A stretch of 17,071 nucleotides of DNA from positions 1 through 17,071 of the forward strand of contig CANQRO010000023.1 in NCBI GenBank assembly GCA_947626205.1, read 5' to 3'. Made by a program: the position numbers and the translations under genes. Position 1 is the first letter of the stretch; each line of letters begins with the position of its first letter. Shown here piece by piece: positions 6,875 to 13,939 of this stretch. The notes beneath the pieces are model-generated. The model saw nothing but the letters and a program-made list of their open reading frames with translations. It ran no database searches and had not been told where the DNA came from. This DNA comes from an uncultured Clostridia bacterium (GTDB taxonomy: Bacteria > Bacillota > Clostridia > TANB77 > CAG-508).

Positions 6875-8104
6875 ATGAAAAAACCAGAATTATTAGCGCC
6901 AGCAGGATCATTTGAAAAAGCAAAAATTGCATTTCTATATGGAGCAGATGCTGTATATGCAGGAACATCTTCGTTATCATTAAGAAGTCGTGCAGAGATG
7001 AAAGATGATGATTTAGCAAATACAATTCGTTATGCCCATAGTATAGGAAAAAAAGTATATGTTGCAATTAATATTTATGCATGGGATACAATGTATGATG
7101 AAATACGTAAACAAGCTAAAATGTTAAATGAATTAAAAGCTGATGGAATTATTGTAGCAGATGGTGGAGTAATCGATGTTATAAAAGAAGAAGCTCCAGA
7201 TATAGATATACATATAAGTACACAAGCAAATGTTGTAAGTGCTCATACAGCTAATTTTTGGCATAAAAATGGAGCAAAGCGTGTAATTTTGGCACGTGAG
7301 CTAGAAAAATCGCAAATAAAAACTATTATAGATAATACACCTATGCGATTAGAAACCGAAATATTTGTTCATGGAGCTATTTGTTTTGGATATTCTGGAC
7401 GTTGTTTTTTAAGTGATTTTCTTGCTTCTAGAAGTGCAAATCTAGGAGATTGTGCACAAAGCTGTAGATGGGCATATAATGTATATGCTGAAGAAACAAA
7501 TAATCCTGGAAATTTAATGCCAGTAGAATATGATGAGAAAGGAACGTACATATTTTCATCTAAAGATTTATGCCTTATAAAAGAAATTCCAGAAATAATA
7601 GATATGGGAGTAGATAGTTTAAAAATAGAGGGAAGACTTAAAACAGAATATTATTTAGCATCGGTAATTAATGCATATAGAAATGCAATTGATGATTATA
7701 TAAGAAATCCACAAGGCTATGATTATACAAAATATCTAAAAGAGTTGGAGAAAACTAAAACAAGGGGATTAACAACATTTTATTTTAATGATCGTGGTAA
7801 TAAAGACTTTCAAGAATATGAGGGAAAGCAATATAATCCAGATTATGAATTTGGTGGAAGAGTTATTTCATATAGTGAAGATAAATCTGTTGTTGAAATA
7901 AAAAATCGCCTTAAAGTAGGAGATACCTTAGAAATTTTAGTACCAGGTCAAATAGAACCGTATATATTCTTAATAGATGCATTGTGGGATAGTGAAACTG
8001 GAGAAAAAATTGATTTCATAAATCCAGGAAAAATAGGTCAAACAGTAGATTTACATATACCTATTAAAGTAGAAAAAGATTGGATTTTAAGAAGAAAGAA
8101 GTAA
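6875..8104 (+). CDS. trhP: U32-family tRNA hydroxylation protein (YrrO/TrhP type)
   Basis: A 409-residue protein of the peptidase-U32 family. It begins with ELLAPAGSFEKAKIAFLYGADAVYAG, split here as ELLAPAGSFEKAK and FLYGADAVYAG, and contains FVHGAICFGYSGRCFLSD followed by GDCAQSCRW. These four cysteines match the [4Fe-4S]-type cluster ligands of TrhP, the prephenate-dependent protein that hydroxylates U34 of tRNA. A C-terminal beta-rich domain with VGDTLEILVPG matches the longer YrrO type. In B. subtilis the order is yrrM-yrrN-yrrO; here only one U32 gene is present and two minus-strand genes separate it from trmR. An AGAGG site precedes the ATG. It ends at the folded element at 8134-8263. 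Confidence 0.85.
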   Translation: MKKPELLAPAGSFEKAKIAFLYGADAVYAGTSSLSLRSRAEMKDDDLANTIRYAHSIGKKVYVAINIYAWDTMYDEIRKQAKMLNELKADGIIVADGGVIDVIKEEAPDIDIHISTQANVVSAHTANFWHKNGAKRVILARELEKSQIKTIIDNTPMRLETEIFVHGAICFGYSGRCFLSDFLASRSANLGDCAQSCRWAYNVYAEETNNPGNLMPVEYDEKGTYIFSSKDLCLIKEIPEIIDMGVDSLKIEGRLKTEYYLASVINAYRNAIDDYIRNPQGYDYTKYLKELEKTKTRGLTTFYFNDRGNKDFQEYEGKQYNPDYEFGGRVISYSEDKSVVEIKNRLKVGDTLEILVPGQIEPYIFLIDALWDSETGEKIDFINPGKIGQTVDLHIPIKVEKDWILRRKK

Positions 8105-8133
8105 ACCAGAAAATTTTCTAATAACAATGAAGG

Positions 8134-8263
8134 AAAGAGGTAGAAGCTATAATTTTTCTTAATGAATTGACCGACTTTTCATTTGTGCAGGTCAATAATT
8201 GAGAGCGAATGCGACCAGCGCCGTAACGTAATTTAAAGAAATTATAACTTCTACCTCTTTTTT
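8134..8263. ncRNA. large multi-branched folded element between convergent genes
   Basis: An outer stem pairs 8134-8157 with 8237-8260: 13 perfect pairs (AAAGAGGTAGAAG with CTTCTACCTCTTT), one C/A mismatch, then ten more pairs including one G-U. A U6 run follows on the plus strand. The 79-nt interior holds a second stem, ATTGACC (8166-8172) with GGTCAAT (8190-8196), then a GC-richer part with GCGACCAGCGCCG. It terminates trhP and perhaps popT, but the interior is far larger than a terminator loop. I do not recognise a known riboswitch or RNA class. Confidence 0.5.
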
Positions 8264-8266
8264 ATA

Positions 8267-9059
8267 TTATTCTAAAATCTTTCCAATATAGCAAGATATT
8301 AAAAGAATAAAAATACAAATTATTCCATTAAAATTAAATTCAATACCTGGATATAAAATTAATAAAGAACCCAATACAAAACCGATAATTGTATAGTATG
8401 TTTGAGAAAAATAGTTTTTTAATAAATATTGTATTATTTTTAAAAATATTAATCCACCTAAAACTAACCCAATTCCCATCGGAAATAGTATGGAAAGATT
8501 AATGTTAGCAACAGCAGTTAGATAAATGTCATAAGTTCCTAAAATCATTAATAAAACTGTACTACTCACACCGTGGTACAACTACTCCAATTGACATTAT
8601 AAAACCGCTTAAAATCAAAAATAAGATGTTTGAAGATGTGTTAAAATTATATATACAATTATGATTCTCTAATGATATTAAGAAAATTGTAAGTATAAAA
8701 GAAGCTATTGTATAAATAAGATAGTGTAAACGAAATCCCTTTTTAGAATTTGCAATTTTAAATAGATTGGGTACGCATCCTAATATTAATCCAATAAAAG
8801 CAAATTTTGTTTGCATAGGAAATGTATTAAATAATGTTTTTAATATATTTCCAAATACTATAACACCAATTACACTGCCTAAACTAATAGGAATTAGAAA
8901 CATTATATTTTTCTTTATATTTTTAAAAAAACCTAATACACAGTCAATTAATTTGTCGTAAATACCAAAAACAACACATAGTACACCACTACTAATTCCT
9001 GGCAAAATTGCGCCTGCACCTATAAGAATTCCTATTAAAAAGCGATTTATAAATTTCAT
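8267..9059 (-). CDS. popT: polyprenyl-phosphate transporter PopT (DUF368), needs +1 frameshift at CGG
   Basis: DUF368/PopT proteins carry undecaprenyl phosphate back across the membrane for cell-wall synthesis. The gene appears as two overlapping ORFs, 9059-8562 and 8581-8267. The first half contains GAGAILPGISSGVLCVVFG, and the second half repeats that motif as VVVP-GVSSTVLLMILGTYD. The break falls exactly between P162 and G163 of the second motif: reading CCA, skipping C, then GGT GTG AGT AGT restores it. The skipped C starts an in-frame CGG (8573-8571). Without the shift, TAG comes three codons later. The joined product is 263 residues with about eight membrane segments, a normal length. 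The AGGAGG site is inside a strong hairpin. It lies behind sigK. Confidence 0.8.
8571..8573 (-). other. in-frame CGG frameshift site in popT
   Basis: This is codon 163 counted from the start at 9059. The reading frame passes CCA then CGG and then hits a TAG. Dropping the C gives GGT and the conserved PGVSS motif. No shared downstream structure or homopolymer is present. Confidence 0.75.
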
Positions 9060-9060
9060 A

Positions 9061-9106
9061 AATTAAAATGCCTCCTACGTAATTCTATGTAAGAGGTATT
9101 TTAATT
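9061..9106 (-). promoter_or_regulatory. hairpin enclosing the popT ribosome binding site
   Basis: Two 21-nt arms (9061-9081 and 9086-9106) are complementary around a 4-nt loop. As minus-strand RNA the stem has two C/A mismatches and one G-U pair. All six bases of the AGGAGG site (9076-9071) are paired, 11 nt from the popT start. It may also act as the sigK terminator, since the arms end in A-rich and U-rich flanks. Confidence 0.6.
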
Positions 9107-9151
9107 ATGTAATAGTTATTAATCAATGTATTTAATATATATTAAATACTG

Positions 9152-9850
9152 CTATTCTTGAAATTCTTTATTCAATTTATCAATTGCTTTAGTTTCTATT
9201 CGAGATACGTAAGAACGAGAAATCCCCATCATTGAAGCTATTTCATTTTGTGTTTTAGGTTTTTTTCCATCTAGTCCAAAGCGGAGTTCAAGTATAGTCT
9301 TTTCTCTATCCTTTAAAACTTTTTTCATTTTTTCATAAAGTTTTTTAATTTTTAACTTTAAGTCTATTTCTTCTTCGATAGGTTTATCTTCAACTTCTAA
9401 TATTTCTAATAATGTTATTTCATTATCATCTTTATCTTTTCCTATAGGTTCGTTTAAATATATTTCAGATTTTGTTTTTTTACTAGAACGCAAAAACATA
9501 AGTATTTCATTTTCAATACATCTTGCAGCATAGGTTGCAAGTCTTATATTTTTAGAAGAATCAAAACTATTAATTCCTTTAATTAATCCAATTGTGCCAA
9601 TAGAAATTAAATCATCCTGATCAATATTGGTTGTAGAGTATTTTTTACTAATATGAGCTACTAAACGCAAATTCCTTTCTACTAATATATTACGAGCTTC
9701 TTCATCTCCAGATTCCATTTTTTCAATATATATTTTTTCTTCTTCACTAGATAATGGTTCTGGAAACAAATTACTACTTTGTATATATCCAACTACAAAA
9801 ATAGTACTTTTTAAAAAAGTTAAAAAGCCTGATAATGTAAGGGCAAGCAT
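9152..9850 (-). CDS. sigK: RNA polymerase sporulation sigma factor, pro-sigma-K
   Basis: Sigma-K directs late mother-cell transcription during sporulation (coat and cortex maturation). The 232 residues are full length. The first 20 are a hydrophobic pro-sequence (LTLSGFLTFLKSTIFVVGYI), the region removed by SpoIVFB. Region 2 follows: EARNILVERNLRLVAHI, DLISIGTIGLIKGI and ATYAARCIENEILMFLR. Region 4 ends with QNEIASMMGISRSYVSRIE, the helix-turn-helix for the -35. A consensus-like GGAGGTG precedes the ATG. The gene is continuous, with no skin-type element. On the minus strand a CATATAAT box (9890-9883) resembles a sigma-E -10. prfB diverges on the other side. Confidence 0.93.
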   Translation of the reverse strand: MLALTLSGFLTFLKSTIFVVGYIQSSNLFPEPLSSEEEKIYIEKMESGDEEARNILVERNLRLVAHISKKYSTTNIDQDDLISIGTIGLIKGINSFDSSKNIRLATYAARCIENEILMFLRSSKKTKSEIYLNEPIGKDKDDNEITLLEILEVEDKPIEEEIDLKLKIKKLYEKMKKVLKDREKTILELRFGLDGKKPKTQNEIASMMGISRSYVSRIETKAIDKLNKEFQE

Positions 9851-9882
9851 ATATAAGCACCTCCAAAATTCACTTATACATG

Positions 9883-9890
9883 ATTATATG
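9883..9890 (-). promoter_or_regulatory. possible sigma-E -10 element of sigK
   Basis: CATATAAT on the minus strand, about 33 bp before the sigK start, resembles the CATAnnnT form of sigma-E -10 boxes. No convincing -35 partner is seen, and it also resembles a general TATAAT. Confidence 0.35.
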
Positions 9891-9934
9891 TTTTTAAAAT
9901 CAAAAAGTGCCTGACCTAATGAAAAATGTTCAAT

Positions 9935-9963
9935 TTGACATTATATATAAAGTATTATAAAAT
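9935..9963 (+). promoter_or_regulatory. sigma-A promoter for prfB
   Basis: A perfect -35 TTGACA (9935-9940), a 17-bp spacer and -10 TAAAAT (9958-9963), 24 bp before the prfB start. Confidence 0.75.
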
Positions 9964-9987
9964 ACAGCTAATGATTGGAGTGAAAGT

Positions 9988-11095
9988 ATGATTGAATTAG
10001 AAGAAAATAAACGAAAATTAGAGGATATAAAAAAACGAGTAGAAAGTATTGGTGAGTCTCTTTGACCTTTCTAGCATAGAAAACAAAATTAATGAACTTG
10101 AAAAAATTACTTTTCAAGAAGGATTTTGGAATGATGCAAAAAAATCTAGCACTATTTTACAAGAAATTAAAATTCTTAAAAATAAGATTAATAAATACAC
10201 AAAAATTAGGGATGAACTTCAAAATTTAGAAGAATTAAATGATTTACTTTTAAATGATGAAGATTTAGAACTTGCTAAAGAACTTTTAAAAAATACTACT
10301 AATTTAGAAAACGATATAGAAAGATTGGAAATTGAAACTTTGCTTTCTGGTAAATTTGATATAAATAATGCAATTGTTACGTTACATCCAGGGGCAGGGG
10401 GAACAGAATCGCAAGATTGGGTAGAAATGTTATATAGAATGTATACAAAATGGGCAAGTTCTAATGGTTATAATTTACAAGAACTAGATTATTTGGAAGG
10501 TGATGAAGCTGGCATTAAAAGTGTCACATTTTTAGTAAGCGGAGAAAATGCATATGGATATCTAAAATCTGAAATAGGTGTACATAGATTAGTAAGAATT
10601 TCTCCATTTGATGCAGGAGGAAGGAGGCATACTTCTTTTGCATCAGTAGAAGTTTTACCAGAAATAACAGATGACATTCAAATAGATATTAATCCAGAAG
10701 ACTTACGAATTGATACTTATCGTTCTTCAGGTGCTGGCGGGCAGCATATAAATAAAACAGATTCTGCAGTTAGAATTACACACATACCAACTAATATTGT
10801 AGTAACATGTCAAAATGAAAGGTCTCAAATTCAAAATAAAGAAACAGCAATGAAAATGTTAAAATCCAAATTGTTAGATTTAAAAGAGAAAGAACAAAAG
10901 GAAACAATTGATGATTTAAAAGGAATAAAAAAAGACATTGCTTGGGGGAGTCAAATTCGTTCATATGTATTCTGTCCATATACATTAGTTAAAGACCATC
11001 GTACAGGATATGAAACTGGTAATATACAAGCTGTAATGGATGGGGATATTAATGCTTTTTTAGAAAGTTATTTGAAAACTTCAATAAAAAAATAA
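9988..11095 (+). CDS. prfB: peptide chain release factor 2, with programmed +1 frameshift
   Basis: RF2 releases finished proteins at UGA and UAA. The first 25 codons start at ATG 9988, after a GGAG site, and end at an in-frame TGA (10063-10065), exactly codon 26 as in most bacterial prfB genes. Reading CTT TGA C with a +1 slip continues as L-D-L-S-S and gives 368 residues. The body has the peptidyl-hydrolase motif GAGGQHINKTDSAVRITH, with GGQ as the catalytic loop, and the PGAGGTESQDW segment typical of RF2. The C-terminal DHRTGYETGN is also conserved. The frameshift makes RF2 control its own level, because slow UGA decoding favours slippage. Confidence 0.95.
10051..10066 (+). promoter_or_regulatory. 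prfB +1 frameshift signal
   Basis: GGTGAG (weak internal Shine-Dalgarno-like bases) is followed by TCT and the slip site CTT TGA C, with the TGA at 10063-10065. This is the classical autoregulatory site and is mechanistically different from the CGG sites in this window. Confidence 0.95.
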
Positions 11096-11103
11096 ATCAT
11101 TTT

Positions 11104-11133
11104 TTGCAATGCTTTAATATACTATAGTATAAA
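11104..11133 (+). promoter_or_regulatory. promoter for the aspartate kinase gene
   Basis: TTGCAA (11104-11109), an 18-bp spacer and TATAAA (11128-11133). The leader to the start codon is about 55 nt, too short for a lysine riboswitch. Confidence 0.6.
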
Positions 11134-11193
11134 ATATATAATTATGTTTAAATTTAAATATAATTTTTTGCATTCAAAAAGAAGGTGCCCAAA

Positions 11194-12406
11194 ATGGCAA
11201 TCGTTGTACAAAAATTTGGAGGTAGTTCTGTTGCAAACACAGACAAATTATTTAATGTTTGCAATCATATTATTAAGGAGTATGATAAAGGAAATTTTGT
11301 TGTAGTAGTTGTATCAGCACAACGGAAAAACGACTGACAATTTAATAAATGAAGAAGCGGAAATTACAAATACACCAAACAAGCGTGAACACGATGTACT
11401 TGTTTCTGTAGGAGAACAAATAACAATTGCAAAAATTGCAATGTGTCTTGAAAAATTAGGTTATCCTGCAGTATCTTACACTGGTTGGCAAGTTCCAATT
11501 ATAACAGATAGTATTTTTGGTAATAGTAGAATAATAGATATTGATACAACCAGAATTGAAAATGATTTAAAAGATAAAAAAATAGTTATTGTTGCTGGAT
11601 TTCAAGGAATTGATAAAAATTTAAATATAACTACACTAGGACGTGGTGGCTCAGATACAACAGCTGTTGCTCTTGCAGTTTCTTTAAAAGCTGATAGATG
11701 TGATATATTTACAGATGTTGATGGCATATATTCTTCTGATCCAAGAATAATTAACAATGTTACCAAAATAAAAACTATTTCGTATGATGAAATGCTAGAA
11801 ATGGCAAGCTTAGGTGCTAAAGTACTTCACAATAGATGTGTCGAAATTGGAAAGAAGTATAATTTACCAATTTATGTTAAATCAACATTCGAAAAAAATT
11901 CTACAGGAACATTAGTAAGCAATTTCAACAATCTAGAAGAATTGAAAATTAGTGGAGTTACAAAACAAGACGATATAATTAAAATTACACTAACAGAAGA
12001 AAATAATACAACATCTAAGATTTATCAAATATTTAAATTACTTGCAGATGAAGATATAAATGTTGATAATATAGTTCAAAATTGTGATGAAAATTTAAAT
12101 AAAAGTATTTCATTTACTATTACAAAAAATAATCTTACCATTGCATTAAATATCTTAAATAGTTGTAAGAATAAATTAAATATATCTGAAATAAAGTACT
12201 TAGAAAAACTTTCTAAAGTTTCTATAGTAGGTGTAGGCATTGCTAATAGTCCACAAATTAAAGCTGATCTGTTCAATATTTTATATAAAAATAATATTAA
12301 TATTTATATGATTTCCACATCCGAAATAAAAATATCAGTTATAATAGATGAAAATATTGCAGATATGGCATTGCAAACAATTCACAAATTTTTTATAGAA
12401 AAATAA
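11194..12406 (+). CDS. lysC: aspartate kinase, needs +1 frameshift at CGG
   Basis: It makes aspartyl phosphate, the first step to lysine, diaminopimelate, threonine and methionine. The start at 11194 follows GAAGGTG and begins with VVQKFGGSSVA, the conserved kinase N-terminus. The frame then reaches CGG (11323-11325) and a TGA four codons on. Skipping the C gives VVVVSAQ-GKTTDNLINEE, the expected family sequence, and 403 residues in total. Further motifs are GRGGSDTTAVALA and DVDGIYSSDPRI, followed by two ACT-type regulatory domains. A homologue truncated at about 47 residues would be inactive, so recoding (or loss of function) must be assumed. It ends at a clear terminator. Confidence 0.85.
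11323..11325 (+). other. in-frame CGG frameshift site in lysC
   Basis: Codon 44 in frame from 11194. The preceding codon is CAA. Dropping the C gives GGA AAA ACG ACT GAC, which encodes the conserved GKTTD. In the original frame TGA follows at 11335. Confidence 0.8.
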
Positions 12407-12422
12407 TTTTTTAAAATTATTT

Positions 12423-12461
12423 AATCCTAATATGAAATAAACTATCATATTAGGATTTTTT
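12423..12461 (+). terminator. intrinsic terminator of lysC
   Basis: A 13-bp stem, AATCCTAATATGA (12423-12435) with TCATATTAGGATT (12445-12457), is followed by a T-rich tract. It begins 16 bp after the stop codon. Confidence 0.9.
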
Positions 12462-12598
12462 ATATTTTAATATCTATATAAAATAAGTTTTCATTTTTTG
12501 CTGTTTTATAATTAAAATTTTAATATTCATGTTCTAAGTAGGTCAAGTTGTGAATATATATAATTTAGACTAAAATTACATAGAAAAGAGGAAAAAAT

Positions 12599-12896
12599 AT
12601 GACTATAGAAGATAGAAAAAATTTAAATAGTAATATCGTGCAAAATTTAGTATTGGAAAATAGGGGAAAGTTAAGTATTTCAGGAGTTTTAGATGTATTA
12701 AGTTTTGATGATCAAATTGTTATTGTAGAAACAGAATTGCGGATTATTAACTGTAAAGGGTGAAGATTTACGTATAAATAAATTAAGCATTGATACATCA
12801 GAAGTAGTAGTTGAAGGAGATATATATAGTATGGGGTATAGTGAAAAAGAAATGGATAAGAAAAATGGAGGATTATTAGGCAAAATATTTAAATAA
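12599..12896 (+). CDS. yabP: sporulation protein YabP, needs +1 frameshift at CGG
   Basis: YabP is a small mother-cell sporulation protein of the sigma-E regulon (spore coat/cortex stage). An AGAGG site precedes the ATG. The first 47 residues contain LVLENRGKLSISGVLDVLSF and VETEL. The frame then meets CGG (12740-12742) and a TGA seven codons later. Skipping the C continues as GLLTVKGEDLRINKLSID and VVEGDIYSMGYSE, matching YabP up to a normal total of 98 residues. yabQ starts 18 bp later. No certain promoter is visible; a CATAGAAA box at 12579-12586 could be a sigma-E -10. Confidence 0.8.
12740..12742 (+). other. in-frame CGG frameshift site in yabP
   Basis: Codon 48 in frame from 12599, after TTG. 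Dropping the C gives GGA TTA TTA ACT GTA AAG GGT, which encodes the conserved GLLTVKG segment. The unshifted frame ends at a TGA seven codons later. Confidence 0.8.
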
Positions 12897-12914
12897 AGAG
12901 TAGGATGTGACAGA

Positions 12915-13422
12915 ATGAATAATCAAGCATATTCGTTTATTATTTTTATAATAAACGGTATTTTAATAGGTATTTTATTTGATATATTTAGAATATTGAG
13001 GAAATCATTTAAAACATCGGATTTTATAACATGTATTGAAGATGTTATATTTTGGATTCTAACCGGTATTATTAGTTTATATTTTATTTTTTGTTTTAAT
13101 AATCGGAGAAATAAGATTATATATTTTTTTAGGAATTGCATTAGGAATAATTATATATATGGTAACAATTAGTAAATTTTTTATTAACATAAATGTTCAA
13201 ATTATTACATACATAAAAAAAGTATTAAGAAAAATCGGATTGTTAGTATTATTACCAATTAAAACGATATTAAAAATAATACAAAAAATTTGCTTTAAGC
13301 CTTTTTTATTTATATTTATTAATATAAGCAAAAACTTTAAAAAATTATTGCCAAAAAATGAAAAAATATTAAACTTTTATAATAATTCGGCAAAAAAATC
13401 TGTAAATAGGAAGGATTTTTAA
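12915..13422 (+). CDS. yabQ: sporulation membrane protein YabQ, needs +1 frameshift at CGG
   Basis: YabQ is an inner/outer forespore membrane protein needed for spore cortex formation. The N-terminal part has membrane helices and the family hallmark GILIGILFDIFRILRK, then TCIEDVIFWILTGI. The frame meets CGG (13104-13106) after AAT. Skipping the C gives FNN-GEIRLYIFLGIALGIII, the expected third helix, and a basic C-terminal region. The joined protein is 168 residues, a usual length. In the original frame a TAG ends it 22 codons later, after a basic, non-conserved stretch. It sits between yabP and divIC as in other spore formers. The ribosome binding site is weak (AGGA). Confidence 0.8.
13104..13106 (+). 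other. in-frame CGG frameshift site in yabQ
   Basis: Codon 64 in frame from 12915. Dropping the C gives GGA GAA ATA AGA TTA TAT, which continues the YabQ membrane helix. No homopolymer or internal Shine-Dalgarno sequence lies next to it. Confidence 0.8.
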
Positions 13423-13493
13423 AAGTTTTGTAGAAATATATATTATAATAGTGTTTCCGTAAGAGTTTAGGATAATTTGGGAGTATTTTACAT

Positions 13494-13766
13494 ATGAAAA
13501 TTAAAAAAATATTGAAAAAATTAGGTATATTGACAATTGTATTATATGTATTTTTCACTTTTATACATCAGCAAAAATCAATAAATGCATATAACATTGA
13601 ACAAGAACAGTTAAAAGAGAAAATAGCAAAACAAAAAGAATATCAAGATACATTACTTACTACAAAAGAAAATATTGCTTCACCTGAGTATATAGAAGAA
13701 ATAGCACGTGAAAAATTGGATATGTATTTGCCAAATGAAAGAGTTTATATCGATGTAAGTCAATAA
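13494..13766 (+). CDS. divIC: septum formation initiator DivIC/FtsB family
   Basis: This 90-residue bitopic membrane protein acts in the divisome. A short basic cytoplasmic tail (KIKKILKK) is followed by one membrane helix (ILTIVLYVFFTFI) and a coiled coil (about 35-65: IEQEQLKEKIAKQKEYQDTL, 20 residues). The conserved SPEYIEEIAREKLDMYLPNE closes the family domain. The neighbourhood yabP-yabQ-divIC is typical of clostridia and bacilli. A GGGAG site lies 10 nt before the ATG. A TATAAT about 45 bp upstream may be a separate promoter. The gene is intact and has no CGG. Confidence 0.9.
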   Translation: MKIKKILKKLGILTIVLYVFFTFIHQQKSINAYNIEQEQLKEKIAKQKEYQDTLLTTKENIASPEYIEEIAREKLDMYLPNERVYIDVSQ

Positions 13767-13807
13767 TCCATAAAACTTGTTATACTGGTTTTATGGATTA
13801 TATCTTT
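13763..13807 (+). terminator. intrinsic terminator of the yabPQ-divIC group
   Basis: A 14-bp perfect stem, ATAATCCATAAAAC (13763-13776) with GTTTTATGGATTAT (13788-13801), is followed by atctttttt. It overlaps the divIC stop codon. Confidence 0.9.
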
Positions 13808-13939
13808 TTTCTTAAAATGATTTCCATATAAAAAATTGAATGTAATAAAATTTTAATATATAATTTATTTTTCAAAAGAACTGGAGTTATTTAACATTTT
13901 ATGATAAAATATAATTAGTTTGAAAATAGGAGGAAATTT

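Noticed and set aside
8134..8263. Known riboswitch, SRP RNA or 6S RNA
   Set aside because: I could not match any conserved core of these classes. The position at the 3' end of two convergent genes does not fit a riboswitch.
9152..9850. skin-like interruption of sigK
   Set aside because: The gene is continuous from pro-sequence to region 4 with no recombination junction.
9988..11095. Counting prfB as a fifth CGG-type case or as an error
   Set aside because: Its break is the classical CTT TGA C at codon 26, known from most bacteria. It has no CGG.
11096..11193. Lysine riboswitch or T-box before the aspartate kinase
   Set aside because: The leader after the promoter is only about 55 nt and shows no large fold or conserved core.
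8267..13422. Treating popT, lysC, yabP and yabQ as ordinary pseudogenes or as sequencing errors
   Set aside because: All four changes have the same sign and the same triplet (in-frame CGG), none is at a homopolymer, and sequence on both sides remains conserved. Random decay or read error would not choose CGG four times.
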